A DNA stretch of 64,000 nt, from NCBI RefSeq assembly GCF_039645995.1, contig NZ_CP147920.1:434001-498000 (forward strand). Direction: 5' to 3'. Positions within the stretch are counted from its first letter, which is position 1; each line of letters begins with the position of its first letter. The notes beneath the pieces were generated by a model, which saw only the letters and a program-made list of their open reading frames with translations, had not been told where the DNA came from and ran no database searches. The stretch is from Sulfurimonas sp. HSL3-1. Its GTDB lineage: Bacteria > Campylobacterota > Campylobacteria > Campylobacterales > Sulfurimonadaceae. A program made the position numbers and the translations under genes. Shown piece after piece: positions 48,048-57,637 of this stretch.

Positions 48048-49523
48048 TCAGGCCCTTCCGTAAAGTGCTAGCATGCTTTTCAGCCCATCCCAGGGGGCTT
48101 CTTCGAACTGCTGCGGCGTCACGCGCCAGTGCCAGTTCCCCTCACTCGTACCCGGGGTGTTCATGCGCGCATCCGAGCCCAGCCCCAGCAGATCCTGCAG
48201 CGGCAGCACTGCGAGGTTGGCCGTACTGGCGAGCGCGGTACGGTTGAGGCTTTCGTGAAACGCCTCCCAGGGGCAGTGGAGGTAGCGCATGGTATGGGCG
48301 CGCTCGGCCTCTTCCGGCGGCGCGGCATAGAACCAGCCGTTGGTTGTGTCGTTGTCGTGGGTGCCGGTGTAGACGACGCAGTTTTGGATGTGGTTGTGGG
48401 GCAGGTAAGGGTTGCCGGCGTCGCTGCCGAAGGCGAACTGCAGGATCTTCATCCCCGGCAGTCCGTAGTCGTCGCGCAGCGCTTCCACTTCGGGGGTGAT
48501 GATGCCGAGGTCCTCGGCGATGATGGGCAGGTTGCGGCCGAGGGCGCTGCGGAACGCGTCGAAGAGCCTGCCCCCCGGTCCGGCGATCCATTCGCCGTTG
48601 ATCGCCGTCTCCTCGTCGGCAGGGATGGACCAGTAGGATTCGAACCCGCGGAAATGGTCGATGCGGACCCAGTCGAAAAGCTCCAGCGACCCCTTCAGTC
48701 GGGCGATCCACCACTCATACCCCTCCTGCTCCAGCCGCTCCCACTCAAAGAGCGGGTTGCCCCAGCGCTGGCCGGTGGCGCTGAAGTAGTCCGGCGGGAC
48801 CCCGGCTACCGCCGTGGGCTGCAGGGCGTCGTCGAGCTGAAAGTACTCGGGGTGGGCCCAGACGTCCGCGCTGTTCATGGCGACGTAGATGGGCAGGTCG
48901 CCGATGATCCTGACCCCTTTCGCGTTTGCGTAGGAGCGCAGCGCTTCCCACTGTTCATAAAAGCAGAACTGCACAAAACGGTGGAAGCCTGTTTCGTCCT
49001 TGAGAACGCTGGCGTAGTAGGCCAGGGTCTCCGGCTCGCGCAGGCGGATGTTCTCCGGCCAGTCGTTCCAGACCCGTTCGTTGAAATAGGTTTTCAGCGC
49101 CATGAAAAGCGCGTAGTCGTCCAGCCAGGCGGCATGATCGGCACAGAAGGCGTCGAATGCCTTCGTCGGGCGGAAGCGGGCGTGGGCTTTTTCCAGCATC
49201 GCCGTATGGCGCGCAATGACCGTATCGAAATCGACGGCAGAACCCTCTGGCGAGCGGGGAGGGCGTTCGTCCGGGCCCAGGAAGCCCGCGTCGACAAGGA
49301 GGTCGGGGTCGATCAGCAGGGCGTTGCCGGCGAAGGCGGAGTAGCATTGGTAGGGAGAATGCCCGAAGCCCGTCGGGCCCAGCGGCAGGATCTGCCAGTA
49401 GCCCACTCCCACAGTGCCGAGCCGGTCGACCCAGCGGCGGGCGATACTGCCGAGGGTGCCGATGCCGTAGGGGCCGGGCAGGGAGGTGGGGTGGAGCAGG
49501 AGTCCGGCGGCGCGCGGCATCAT
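48048..49523 (-). CDS. malQ: 4-alpha-glucanotransferase
   Basis: This 491-residue GH77 enzyme moves alpha-1,4-glucan segments between chains. RAAGLLLHPTSLPGPYGIGT is the N-terminus. DWVRIDHFRGFESYWSIP and PIIAEDLGIITPEVEALRDD carry the catalytic Asp and Glu, and VYTGTHDNDTTNGW closes the site. I prefer ATG 49523, with AGGA eight bases upstream, over ATG 49541, which would leave only about six transcribed bases before the start. Confidence 0.94.
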   Translation of the reverse strand: MMPRAAGLLLHPTSLPGPYGIGTLGSIARRWVDRLGTVGVGYWQILPLGPTGFGHSPYQCYSAFAGNALLIDPDLLVDAGFLGPDERPPRSPEGSAVDFDTVIARHTAMLEKAHARFRPTKAFDAFCADHAAWLDDYALFMALKTYFNERVWNDWPENIRLREPETLAYYASVLKDETGFHRFVQFCFYEQWEALRSYANAKGVRIIGDLPIYVAMNSADVWAHPEYFQLDDALQPTAVAGVPPDYFSATGQRWGNPLFEWERLEQEGYEWWIARLKGSLELFDWVRIDHFRGFESYWSIPADEETAINGEWIAGPGGRLFDAFRSALGRNLPIIAEDLGIITPEVEALRDDYGLPGMKILQFAFGSDAGNPYLPHNHIQNCVVYTGTHDNDTTNGWFYAAPPEEAERAHTMRYLHCPWEAFHESLNRTALASTANLAVLPLQDLLGLGSDARMNTPGTSEGNWHWRVTPQQFEEAPWDGLKSMLALYGRA

Positions 49524-49553
49524 CGGGCGGGTCCTTGTCATTGGGATAAGCGG

Positions 49554-49559
49554 ATTATA
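49554..49559 (-). promoter_or_regulatory. Probable -10 of the malQ-lnt-pgeF run
   Basis: Minus-strand TATAAT 30 bases upstream of the preferred malQ start. It supports that start over the ATG at 49541. Confidence 0.5.
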
Positions 49560-49639
49560 GCCAATTGCACGATGTTGTTGTTGATCTGTTTCCGGGCACG
49601 ATGATGAAACGGCGAGCGATACCGCCGGCGGCGGTACCG

Positions 49640-50932
49640 TTACCGCTCTTTGAGTTCTTTGACGACGAGCGTGCCGTCGGGCAGAATGCGGTAGGAGACA
49701 GAAAAAATTTCTTTTCCCCGTTTACGCGCATCCTCTTCAAGTTGGGCATAGAGAAGTTTTTCATAGATGTACGCATCGCGTTTTTTATCGAGGAGGTCTA
49801 TCAACCCTATGCCCTTATTGTCCCTGACATGGATATCGGCGCCTTTGCGCAAAAGCGTATTCACATAGTCGATGTTTTTGTTCAGAACGGCATAGTAGAG
49901 CGGTGTGCGTCCCAGTTCATCTTTGGCGTTGAGGTCCAGGCGGGTATCCACCAGTCGGGAGAACGGCACGAAATACTCTGTCGGGTTTTTAACGAGCTCG
50001 AAAAGTTCGGCGGTGTATTGCGGCTCAAGCTGCTGCCGTTCCGCCCATGTCACCGTGAGGAGGTTGATTTTTTTGTCCTCTTTGGCCGGCGGGGACGCAA
50101 AATACATGATCAAAGGTGTCGAAAAACCAATAGCGAGGATGGTCAGAGCAGCATAGAGTTTGATCCGTCTGTAGAGATGGAGCAGGCGCATCATGTATTC
50201 GAACGGTTTGCCGAGAGAGAGATGGGACAACGGCGAGGGGGCCGGGATGTCGGAGCGCGCATCCCACAGGGGCACCTCCAGAAAGTCGCTGATTCGCTGC
50301 CCCTGCTTCGTCACCGTTTTGGCGTCGTTGTGGTCAATCACGGCGGCGCGGTTCCCGTCGGCGAAGACCAGATTCAGTTCGTGCTTATAGAAGGATTTGC
50401 TGTCATGGTCTCCCGGTATGAACCGCTTGAGCAGCTGGACCGCATGGACGTTTTTCAAAGAGTGGTACCCGTTGATGGCATGCGGATTGATCACCTTCGT
50501 AGGCTCCTCTTTCCCCCGCCAGAATGCACTGATGGCTTTGTCGATGACGATCCGCTTCCTGCCGCTGAAATAGAAAAAAACGGCCAGTCCGGAGAAGGAG
50601 AATGAAAAGAGCAGGAAAAGCAGCGGGTCCGTTTTGGTACCCAAAACACCGGAGAAGCCCAGAAAAAGAGAACCGGCGGCTCCAACGGAAAACAGGAGTG
50701 TGAGCAGAAGCGACTGAAAACTTCTCCGAAACTCCATCCGGTCTTCACTGACACGGACGAGGCGGTGGGTCTTGAAACCGTATCCGCTGTTGCCCAGAGG
50801 CTGCCAGGTGGTTTTCAAGACGATGGGATCGTCCGTTCCGAGGTATTCCGGCAGCGCGCTCGGGCGAATGGGAACGGTTCTTTGCCCGTCGTCGGCAGCG
50901 TCAATCCGTATATCCTCATTAAAATGTAGCAA
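49640..50932 (-). CDS. Membrane protein with ankyrin repeats, unknown
   Basis: This 430-residue protein has two central membrane helices (about 72-92 and 98-118), a cytoplasmic middle, and another helix (about 255-275). The C-terminal region has two ankyrin repeats (LDLNAKDELGRTPLYYAVLN; ADIHVRDNKGIGLIDLLDKK). The start is TTG 50932, with AGGAG five bases upstream; no ATG nearby has one. I do not recognise the N-terminal part. It is alone between malQ and the sec operon. Confidence 0.75.
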   Translation of the reverse strand: MLHFNEDIRIDAADDGQRTVPIRPSALPEYLGTDDPIVLKTTWQPLGNSGYGFKTHRLVRVSEDRMEFRRSFQSLLLTLLFSVGAAGSLFLGFSGVLGTKTDPLLFLLFSFSFSGLAVFFYFSGRKRIVIDKAISAFWRGKEEPTKVINPHAINGYHSLKNVHAVQLLKRFIPGDHDSKSFYKHELNLVFADGNRAAVIDHNDAKTVTKQGQRISDFLEVPLWDARSDIPAPSPLSHLSLGKPFEYMMRLLHLYRRIKLYAALTILAIGFSTPLIMYFASPPAKEDKKINLLTVTWAERQQLEPQYTAELFELVKNPTEYFVPFSRLVDTRLDLNAKDELGRTPLYYAVLNKNIDYVNTLLRKGADIHVRDNKGIGLIDLLDKKRDAYIYEKLLYAQLEEDARKRGKEIFSVSYRILPDGTLVVKELKER

Positions 50933-51141
50933 AGCGGCTCCTGCTGTGATAACTACTAGTCAATAACGGCATCATTCTAACAGCAAGTCAATAAAAATGT
51001 TAATCATAAATAGGAAGGAAGTGTCGGAAAGAGGTGCATTTACCAGGGAGGGGATGTTTTGCGAGAGAGAGGTGTGGGAATATGCAGGGAGAGGGATTGC
51101 TCCCGCAAAGCATACTAACTTCGTTTTTACGGATGCTTAAG

Positions 51142-51147
51142 TATAAT
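51142..51147 (+). promoter_or_regulatory. Probable -10 of the yajC-secDF operon
   Basis: TATAAT 47 bases before the yajC start, within a 260-base gap that holds no gene I can support. The upstream region is T-rich. Confidence 0.5.
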
Positions 51148-51193
51148 GGCACGAATTTTGGGGCACGACCCCGCACATGTAAGGATACACCCA

Positions 51194-51460
51194 ATGGAAA
51201 TCATCGGACAGTTACTGCCCTTTATCTTTTTGATCGCGATCATGTACTTCATCATCATCCGCCCGCAGCAGCAGCAGGCGAAGAAGCACAAAGAGATGGT
51301 CGAGAACCTGAAAAAAGGGGACAAGATCGTCACTTCCGGCGGCCTGATCGCCGAAGTCAAGAAGGTGGAAGAGACATTCTTTACCGTGACACTGGCCGAT
51401 AACGTGACCGTCAAACTGACCAAAGACGCCGTCGCGCGCAAATACGAAGACGAAGCGTAA
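51194..51460 (+). CDS. yajC: Preprotein translocase accessory subunit YajC
   Basis: This 88-residue protein has one N-terminal membrane helix (QLLPFIFLIAIMYFIIIRPQ) followed by QQQAKKHKEMVENLKKGDKI and a small beta domain (VTSGGLIAEVKKVEETFF). It joins SecDF-YidC at the Sec channel. The ATG at 51194 has AAGGA eight bases upstream; a frame 16 codons longer is not family sequence. Confidence 0.96.
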   Translation: MEIIGQLLPFIFLIAIMYFIIIRPQQQQAKKHKEMVENLKKGDKIVTSGGLIAEVKKVEETFFTVTLADNVTVKLTKDAVARKYEDEA

Positions 51461-51476
51461 CCCGTCTATGCGTATG

Positions 51477-51503
51477 GGTCCCCGGCGTTTTGCCCGGGAA
51501 CCG
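51477..51503 (+). other. Stem-loop between yajC and secD
   Basis: GGGTCCCCGGC, GTTTT, GCCCGGGAACC forms an 11-position stem with two mismatches, in a 117-base gap. With no T run it is likely an mRNA-processing or stability element. Confidence 0.4.
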
Positions 51504-51577
51504 CGTTACCGGTGTGTGCCAGAACGGGACTGACCCTGGTGTACTCACGCGTCCGGTAGCTTTTTGAGAGGATGTAA

Positions 51578-53158
51578 ATGAAACTGAACTTTAGAGTAAT
51601 CGTCTTCGCCGCAGCGATCCTTTTCGGGGTGGTCTTCTCCATCCCGTCCCTGCTGCAGACGGACAAAGGTACAAAGATCACCCTCGGGCTCGACCTGCAG
51701 GGCGGTCTGCATATGCTGCTCGGCGTCAAGACCGAAGAGGCGGTGAGCTCCCGTCTCAAGGCGATCGCCTCCGGGATCAACCACTTCAGCGAGCGCGAAG
51801 AGGTACTGATCGACGGCCTCACCGCCGACGATGAATCGGTCCGTTTCACGCTGCTTGACAGCGACGACGCGCCGGCGATGGATAAGATGCTCGCCGGAAT
51901 CGAGGGGGGCAAAGTCGTCCACGACGGGGAGAGCTATCATGTCTCCCTGACGCCCGAAGCGGTGCTGAAGACACAGAAGCAGGCGGTCGACCAGGCGATC
52001 GAGACGATCCGTAACCGTCTCGACCAGTTCGGCCTTGCCGAGCCGACGGTCGCGCGCCAGGGCGTCGACAACATCCTCGTCGAACTGCCGGGAATCAAGA
52101 GCGCCGAAGAGGAGCAGCGCGCACGCGAGCTGATCTCCCGCGCCGCGAAGCTCGAGCTGATGGCCGTGGACGAAGAGCGCAAGATGCGCGCCTATACGAT
52201 GACGCCTGCGGAGGCGGCACGCTTCGGCGACGTCGTCCTGCCCGACGCGGAACGGGCCGGCGGCAAGTACCTCGTCCGCGAGATCCCCATTCTCGACGGT
52301 TCCATGCTCACAGACGCCCAGGTGGCGTTCAACCAGAACAATCAGCCCGTTATCAACTTCTCGCTCAACTCCGAAGGCGCGCAGATCTTCGGTGACTTCA
52401 CCGGCAAGAACGTCGGCAACCACCTGGCTATCGTTCTTGACGGCCAGGTCTACTCGGCGCCGGTCATCAACGAGCGCATCGGGGGCGGCCACGGCCAGAT
52501 CAGCGGGAACTACACGGTCGAGCAGGCCCAGGACCTCGCGATCGCACTGCGCTCCGGTGCCCTTCTCGCTCCGATCTTCATGCTGGAGAAACGCTCCGTC
52601 GGCCCGAGCCTCGGTGCCGACAGCATCCAGGCGAGCCTGATCGCGCTGATCGGCGGTTTCGCCCTCGTCTTCGTCTTTATGATCGTCTATTACAAGATGG
52701 CCGGGATTATCGCGAATATCGCGCTGGTGGCGAACCTCTTCCTCATCATCGCGGTGATGGCGATGTTCGGCGCGACGCTGACCCTGCCGGGGATGGCGGG
52801 TATCGTCCTGACCGTCGGTATGGCGGTCGACGCCAACGTCATCATCTCCGAACGGATCCGCGAGCTGCTCTACCAGGGCGTCTCCATCCACAAGGCGATC
52901 GAAGAGGGGTACGCCAACGCGATGCGCGCCATCCTCGACGCGAACATCACGACCCTGATCGCGGCCATCGTCCTCTATGTCTACGGCACGGGGGCCATCA
53001 AGGGCTTTGCGATCACGATCAGCATCGGTATCCTTGCTTCCATGCTGACGGCGATCCTCGGCACCCACGGCATCTACGAGATGCTTGAAACGCGCATTGC
53101 CAAGAGCAAGAACGTCAGCCTCTGGTTCGGCGTCAGTAAAAAGAAGGCGGCTGCATAA
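51578..53158 (+). CDS. secD: Protein translocase subunit SecD
   Basis: This 526-residue RND-type membrane protein uses the proton gradient to pull exported proteins into the periplasm. The N-terminal helix is followed by KITLGLDLQGGLHMLLGV, the large periplasmic P1 region, and five C-terminal helices containing IVLTVGMAVDANVIISERIR. GAGAGGA lies before the ATG. The stop overlaps the secF start (TAATG). Confidence 0.97.
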   Translation: MKLNFRVIVFAAAILFGVVFSIPSLLQTDKGTKITLGLDLQGGLHMLLGVKTEEAVSSRLKAIASGINHFSEREEVLIDGLTADDESVRFTLLDSDDAPAMDKMLAGIEGGKVVHDGESYHVSLTPEAVLKTQKQAVDQAIETIRNRLDQFGLAEPTVARQGVDNILVELPGIKSAEEEQRARELISRAAKLELMAVDEERKMRAYTMTPAEAARFGDVVLPDAERAGGKYLVREIPILDGSMLTDAQVAFNQNNQPVINFSLNSEGAQIFGDFTGKNVGNHLAIVLDGQVYSAPVINERIGGGHGQISGNYTVEQAQDLAIALRSGALLAPIFMLEKRSVGPSLGADSIQASLIALIGGFALVFVFMIVYYKMAGIIANIALVANLFLIIAVMAMFGATLTLPGMAGIVLTVGMAVDANVIISERIRELLYQGVSIHKAIEEGYANAMRAILDANITTLIAAIVLYVYGTGAIKGFAITISIGILASMLTAILGTHGIYEMLETRIAKSKNVSLWFGVSKKKAAA

Positions 53159-54129
53159 TGGAATTTTTCAGACAGACGAAAACCATCAACTTTATGGGCA
53201 AGTCGAAGATCGCCATCGCGATCTCTATCGTACTGGTCCTTATCTCCTGGGGGATTTTGGCCGCCAAGGGACTCAACTACGGCATTGACTTCGCCGGCGG
53301 TACGATCGTCCAGGTCAAGTACGAAGGTGCCGCGCCGATTGACACGATTCGCGATACGCTGGGTACCAACCCGCTTTACGAAGGGGCGCAGATCACCGAG
53401 TTCGGTTCGCCCGAAGAGATCATCATTCGCCTCAAGACCTCCAGCAAAGACGTCCAGTCCGATATGGGTGACGTTACCCGTGAAGCCCTCAAGGGCACGG
53501 GCAGCTTCGAAGTCCGCCGGGTCGACATCGTCGGGCCGAAGGTAGGGGGCGAACTGCGCGAAAAGGGCGTCATGGCGATGCTGCTGGCGATCCTGGGGAT
53601 CCTGGTTTATGTCGCTGTCAGGTTTGAATGGCGCTTCGCCGTCGCCTCCATCGCGGCCCTGATCCACGACGTCTCCATCGCGCTGGGGGCGATCTCGCTC
53701 TTTGCGATCGACGTCAACCTCGACGTCCTGGCGGCGCTGCTGACCCTGTTGGGCTACTCGCTCAACGACACGATCATCGTCTTCGACCGTATCCGTGAAG
53801 GGGTGACGGCATCGAAGAGCATCGAACTCGCCGACGTCATCAACGAGTCGGTCACGAAGACCCTGTCGCGTACGACGCTGACGTCATTGACGACCTTCTT
53901 CGTCGTCCTGACGCTCTTCATGTTCGGCGGGGAGATCATCCACGCCTTCGCCTTTACACTGCTGGTGGGCATCATCGTGGGGACCTACTCCTCCATCTTT
54001 GTCGCCTCGCCGATTCTGATGTGGTTCGGCTTCAATGTCGCCAACTACCGTACGAAACTGGCCGATGCGGCCAAGCGCCGCGCTGAAAAAGAGAAGATGC
54101 GCGCCATGTACGAACAGGGGACCGTTTAA
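53158..54129 (+). CDS. secF: Protein translocase subunit SecF
   Basis: This 323-residue partner of SecD has an N-terminal helix, then NYGIDFAGGTIVQVKYEG. Five helices include LLGYSLNDTIIVFDRIREGV, the conserved proton-path motif region. It is coupled to secD by overlapping stop and start. Confidence 0.97.
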   Translation: MEFFRQTKTINFMGKSKIAIAISIVLVLISWGILAAKGLNYGIDFAGGTIVQVKYEGAAPIDTIRDTLGTNPLYEGAQITEFGSPEEIIIRLKTSSKDVQSDMGDVTREALKGTGSFEVRRVDIVGPKVGGELREKGVMAMLLAILGILVYVAVRFEWRFAVASIAALIHDVSIALGAISLFAIDVNLDVLAALLTLLGYSLNDTIIVFDRIREGVTASKSIELADVINESVTKTLSRTTLTSLTTFFVVLTLFMFGGEIIHAFAFTLLVGIIVGTYSSIFVASPILMWFGFNVANYRTKLADAAKRRAEKEKMRAMYEQGTV

Positions 54130-54252
54130 TTAGGAACGGCATCTGGAACAAAACAAGGGAACCGCTCGCGAAGCGATGTTTCCTCGAAAAATGCTTTCGG
54201 CATTTTCGTAGACCAGGGTTAATGGTAAAATTAGCCCAAAAAGGAGCTATCT

Positions 54253-54591
54253 ATGGATTGGGGTAAAGTAATCTACGTCTTTTTTACGTTGATGAGTCTG
54301 ACATCGACGGCGGGTTTCCTCTATGAGCACGGTCCCGTCTCCCTCTTCGTCGCGGCGAGCCTGAACCTCGTATCGACGATCCTCAAGATCGGGGTGCGCA
54401 ACCTCCTCTCGGCCGAACTGCTCGCCAGTTCGCTCGTGGCGGACCTGCACCTGATCCCGGCGTTCATCTACCTCGTCGTCGTCGGCAACATGGACATCGC
54501 GGTCGCCCTGACCATCGGCGCTCTGATTGCCAACGTCTTCTCCATGGGCCTCGTTTATATCGAAAGCTCCAAAACGAGAGAAGAGTACTAA
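54253..54591 (+). CDS. Small integral membrane protein, unknown (DUF6394-like)
   Basis: This 112-residue protein has three or four membrane helices (VIYVFFTLMSLTSTAGFLY; VSLFVAASLNLVSTILKIGV; LIPAFIYLVVVGNMDIAVAL; GALIANVFSMGLVYIE). I recall similar proteins in Campylobacterota labelled DUF6394, with no function. AAAAAGGAG precedes the ATG by eight bases. The 123-base gap after secF contains two dyads (for example CGAAAAATGC/GCATTTTCG near 54184-54208). Confidence 0.75.
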   Translation: MDWGKVIYVFFTLMSLTSTAGFLYEHGPVSLFVAASLNLVSTILKIGVRNLLSAELLASSLVADLHLIPAFIYLVVVGNMDIAVALTIGALIANVFSMGLVYIESSKTREEY

Positions 54592-54660
54592 CAGTAGGCG
54601 CCACGGCGCCGATTTCCGAAATACAGTGAGGCGGATCGCAGCCCGTCTCAAGGAGTTATC

Positions 54661-57108
54661 TTGCAATACAACCCGTCCGATATCGAAACCAAGTGGCAGG
54701 CGTTCTGGGACGCAGAGCGCAGTTTTGAGCCCGCAGATGATCTTACGAAACCGAAAAAGTATGTCCTCAGCATGTTCCCCTACCCGTCGGGGCGCATCCA
54801 CATGGGGCACGTGCGTAACTACACCATCGGTGACGCTTTCGCGCGCTACTACCGCCAGCAGGGCCTGAACGTCCTGCATCCCATCGGATGGGACAGTTTC
54901 GGGATGCCGGCGGAGAACGCCGCGATCAAGCACGGGGTACACCCGAAGAAGTGGACCTACGAGAACATCGACTACATGCGCAAAGAGCTCGCCACCCTGG
55001 GGCTCTCCTTCTCCAAAGAGCGCGAGTTCGCCACCTCCGACCCGCTCTATACGAAATTCGAGCAGGGCTTCATCATCGACCTTTTCGAGAAGGGGCTGCT
55101 CTACCGCAAGAAGGCCTTTCTGAACTGGTGTCCGCACGACCTCACCGTTCTGGCCAACGAGCAGGTCGTCGACGGCTGCTGCTGGCGCTGTGACACCCCC
55201 ATCGTCAAAAAAGAGATGCACCAGTACTACCTGCGCATTACGGACTACGCCGACGAGCTGATCGACGACCTCGAACAGCTGGAGAAGGGGTGGCCGAAGC
55301 AGGTCCTCTCCATGCAGGAGAACTGGATCGGCCGCAGCAGCGGGCTCGAGTTTACCCTGCACCTCGAGGAACACTCCAAGAAGCGCCTGCGCGACGCGTT
55401 CGACGGCTTCGAGGTCTATACGACGCGCCCCGATACGATCTACGGCGTCAGCTATACGGCCCTGGCGCCGGAGCACGAACTGGTCACCTACATGATCGAC
55501 AATGGCCTGCTCTCCACGGAGACGGCCGCCGAGATCAACGCGATGAAGAACAGCAGCTCCATCGACCGCCAGAAAGAGAAGCACGGCGTCGCCCTCGGTA
55601 TCAATGTCGTGCACCCGCTCACCGGCAAGCCGGTACCGGTCTGGGTCGCGAACTTCGTCCTGATGGATTACGGCTCCGGCGCGGTCATGGCCGTCCCGGC
55701 CCACGACGAGCGCGACTACGACTTTGCGACGAAGTACGATCTGCCGATCACCCCGGTCATCGCCCACCCCGAAGCGGGTGTCGTTGAAGGCAAGGCGATG
55801 ACGGAACCGGGCATGCTCTTCAACTCCGGCGAATTCAGCGAGATGATGAGCGACGCGGCGAAAGAGGCGATTATCGCCCACTTCGAAAGCGAGGGGATCG
55901 GCAAGCGCGTGACGAACTACCGTCTCAAGGACTGGGGCATCAGCCGCCAGCGCTACTGGGGCGCCCCGATCCCGCTTATCCACTGCCCGACCTGCGGGAT
56001 CGTCCCGGAGAAAAAAGAGAACCTGCCGGTTGAACTCCCCGACGACGTCGAGATCACCGGCGAGGGGAACCCGCTGGAGCACCACCCCACATGGAAGCAC
56101 TGCAGCTGTCCCAAGTGCGGCGGCGCGGCCGAGCGCGAAACCGATACGATGGACACCTTCATCCAGTCGTCGTGGTACTTCCTGCGCTACACGGCGGGAC
56201 GCGACACCTGGGAGAAGGCGGCCTTCGACAAGGAGGAGCTCGCCTACTGGATGAACGTCGACCACTACATCGGCGGGATCGAGCATGCCATCCTGCACCT
56301 GCTCTACAGCCGCTTCTTTACCAAGGCGCTGCGCGACCTCGGCTACGTCGATGTCAAGGAGCCCTTCGAGCGGCTGCTCACCCAGGGGATGGTCCTCAAA
56401 GACGGCGCGAAGATGAGCAAGTCCAAAGGCAACACCGTCGACCCGGATGCCCTTATCGAGAAGTACGGCGCCGACACGGCCCGGCTCTTTATCCTCTTCG
56501 CCGCGCCGCCGACCCAGGAGCTGGAGTGGAACGACAGCGCCGTCGAGGGGGCCTACCGCTTCCTGCGCCGTTTCTATGACCGCAGCGAAAAAGCTGCTGT
56601 GACGGAGACCCTGCCAGAGATCGACCACGCTTCCCTCTCCAAAGAGGAGAAAGCCGCGCGCAAGAAGGTGTACGAGGCACTGGCCCGCGCCAACGACGTC
56701 TTCGGCGAGCGCTACACTTTCAACACGATGATCGCCGGGGTCATGGAGGCGATGAACGCCCTCAATGAACAGGAGAACGAAGCGGTCTGGACGGAAGCGT
56801 ACTGGGTCCTCACCTCCCTGATGGAACCCATCGTCCCGCACGTCTGCTGGGAGATAAGCGACCGCCTCTTCGGCCGCAAGAACCTCGGCGAGCAGACGGT
56901 GAAAGAGGAGGTCTTCGCCCTCGATACGATCACCCTGGGCGTCTCCGTCAACGGCAAGAACCGCGGCCAGATCGACGTCGCGCCGTCCGCTTCCAAAGAA
57001 GAGATGATCGAAGCCGCCAAGGCGGTCATCCCGCAGTGGCTTGAGGGCAAAACGGTCGTCAAAGAGATCGTCGTGCCGAACAAGCTCGTCAATATCGTCG
57101 TCAAGTAA
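54661..57108 (+). CDS. leuS: Leucyl-tRNA synthetase
   Basis: This 815-residue class-I synthetase has the HIGH motif as [20 protein letters not shown] and KMSKS as [16 protein letters not shown]. The zinc-1 insert shows [11 protein letters not shown] and [11 protein letters not shown]. The editing domain has [20 protein letters not shown]. The start is TTG 54661, with AAGGAG five bases upstream. lptE follows after ten bases. Confidence 0.97.
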   Translation: MQYNPSDIETKWQAFWDAERSFEPADDLTKPKKYVLSMFPYPSGRIHMGHVRNYTIGDAFARYYRQQGLNVLHPIGWDSFGMPAENAAIKHGVHPKKWTYENIDYMRKELATLGLSFSKEREFATSDPLYTKFEQGFIIDLFEKGLLYRKKAFLNWCPHDLTVLANEQVVDGCCWRCDTPIVKKEMHQYYLRITDYADELIDDLEQLEKGWPKQVLSMQENWIGRSSGLEFTLHLEEHSKKRLRDAFDGFEVYTTRPDTIYGVSYTALAPEHELVTYMIDNGLLSTETAAEINAMKNSSSIDRQKEKHGVALGINVVHPLTGKPVPVWVANFVLMDYGSGAVMAVPAHDERDYDFATKYDLPITPVIAHPEAGVVEGKAMTEPGMLFNSGEFSEMMSDAAKEAIIAHFESEGIGKRVTNYRLKDWGISRQRYWGAPIPLIHCPTCGIVPEKKENLPVELPDDVEITGEGNPLEHHPTWKHCSCPKCGGAAERETDTMDTFIQSSWYFLRYTAGRDTWEKAAFDKEELAYWMNVDHYIGGIEHAILHLLYSRFFTKALRDLGYVDVKEPFERLLTQGMVLKDGAKMSKSKGNTVDPDALIEKYGADTARLFILFAAPPTQELEWNDSAVEGAYRFLRRFYDRSEKAAVTETLPEIDHASLSKEEKAARKKVYEALARANDVFGERYTFNTMIAGVMEAMNALNEQENEAVWTEAYWVLTSLMEPIVPHVCWEISDRLFGRKNLGEQTVKEEVFALDTITLGVSVNGKNRGQIDVAPSASKEEMIEAAKAVIPQWLEGKTVVKEIVVPNKLVNIVVK

Positions 57109-57118
57109 GGAAAAGAAC

Positions 57119-57637
57119 ATGGGTGGATTGCAGCGCTTTGGGTTGGTACTGATCGCCGCGGCGCTGCTCTCTGGCTGCGGCTACAAGCCGACGAGCCGGG
57201 CCGTCAAGCCGGTGCTGCAGGAGAGCGTGAGCACGAAGATCGTCATCTCCATGCAGGACCCGGACAACACCGTCTACATCAAAGACGCCCTCGACGAAGC
57301 CGTCGTCAACCGCTTCCGCACCCGCCTAACCGATGAGGCGCACGCCAGCACCCACCTGACCATTTCCCTGCGCAAGGTCGTTTTCAATCCGGTGCAGTAC
57401 GACACCAACGGCTACATCGTCGCCTACCGTGCCATCGTCACCCTCGACATCGACCGGGAACGCGGAGAAGAGACGCGCCGCTACAATGCGCGGGGAAGCT
57501 ACCTCTTCACCATCGAACCCAACGCCATTATCTCCGACCTCGTCCGCTTCGAGGCGATCAAGTACGGCTCGGAGAAGGCGCTCGACAGCTTTGTCGCCCA
57601 GGTCGCGGGCGAGGGGGCCTCTGCTGAAGTTCGCTGA
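57119..57637 (+). CDS. lptE: LptE-like LPS-assembly lipoprotein
   Basis: This 172-residue lipoprotein has a signal and lipobox ending LLSGCGYKPTSRAVKP. The downstream two-layer fold has strands such as HLTISLRKVVFNPVQYDTNG and YIVAYRAIVTLDIDRE, as in LptE, which plugs LptD. Assignment rests partly on position after leuS, where Campylobacterota keep lptE. ATG 57119 has AAGGAAAAG upstream. Its 3' end overlaps the folC start region. Confidence 0.82.
   Translation: MGGLQRFGLVLIAAALLSGCGYKPTSRAVKPVLQESVSTKIVISMQDPDNTVYIKDALDEAVVNRFRTRLTDEAHASTHLTISLRKVVFNPVQYDTNGYIVAYRAIVTLDIDRERGEETRRYNARGSYLFTIEPNAIISDLVRFEAIKYGSEKALDSFVAQVAGEGASAEVR

Noticed and set aside
54247-57120. 957-codon open frame on the minus strand opposite leuS
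   Set aside because: leuS on the plus strand has all synthetase motifs and a ribosome site. The opposite frame is open because of codon bias.
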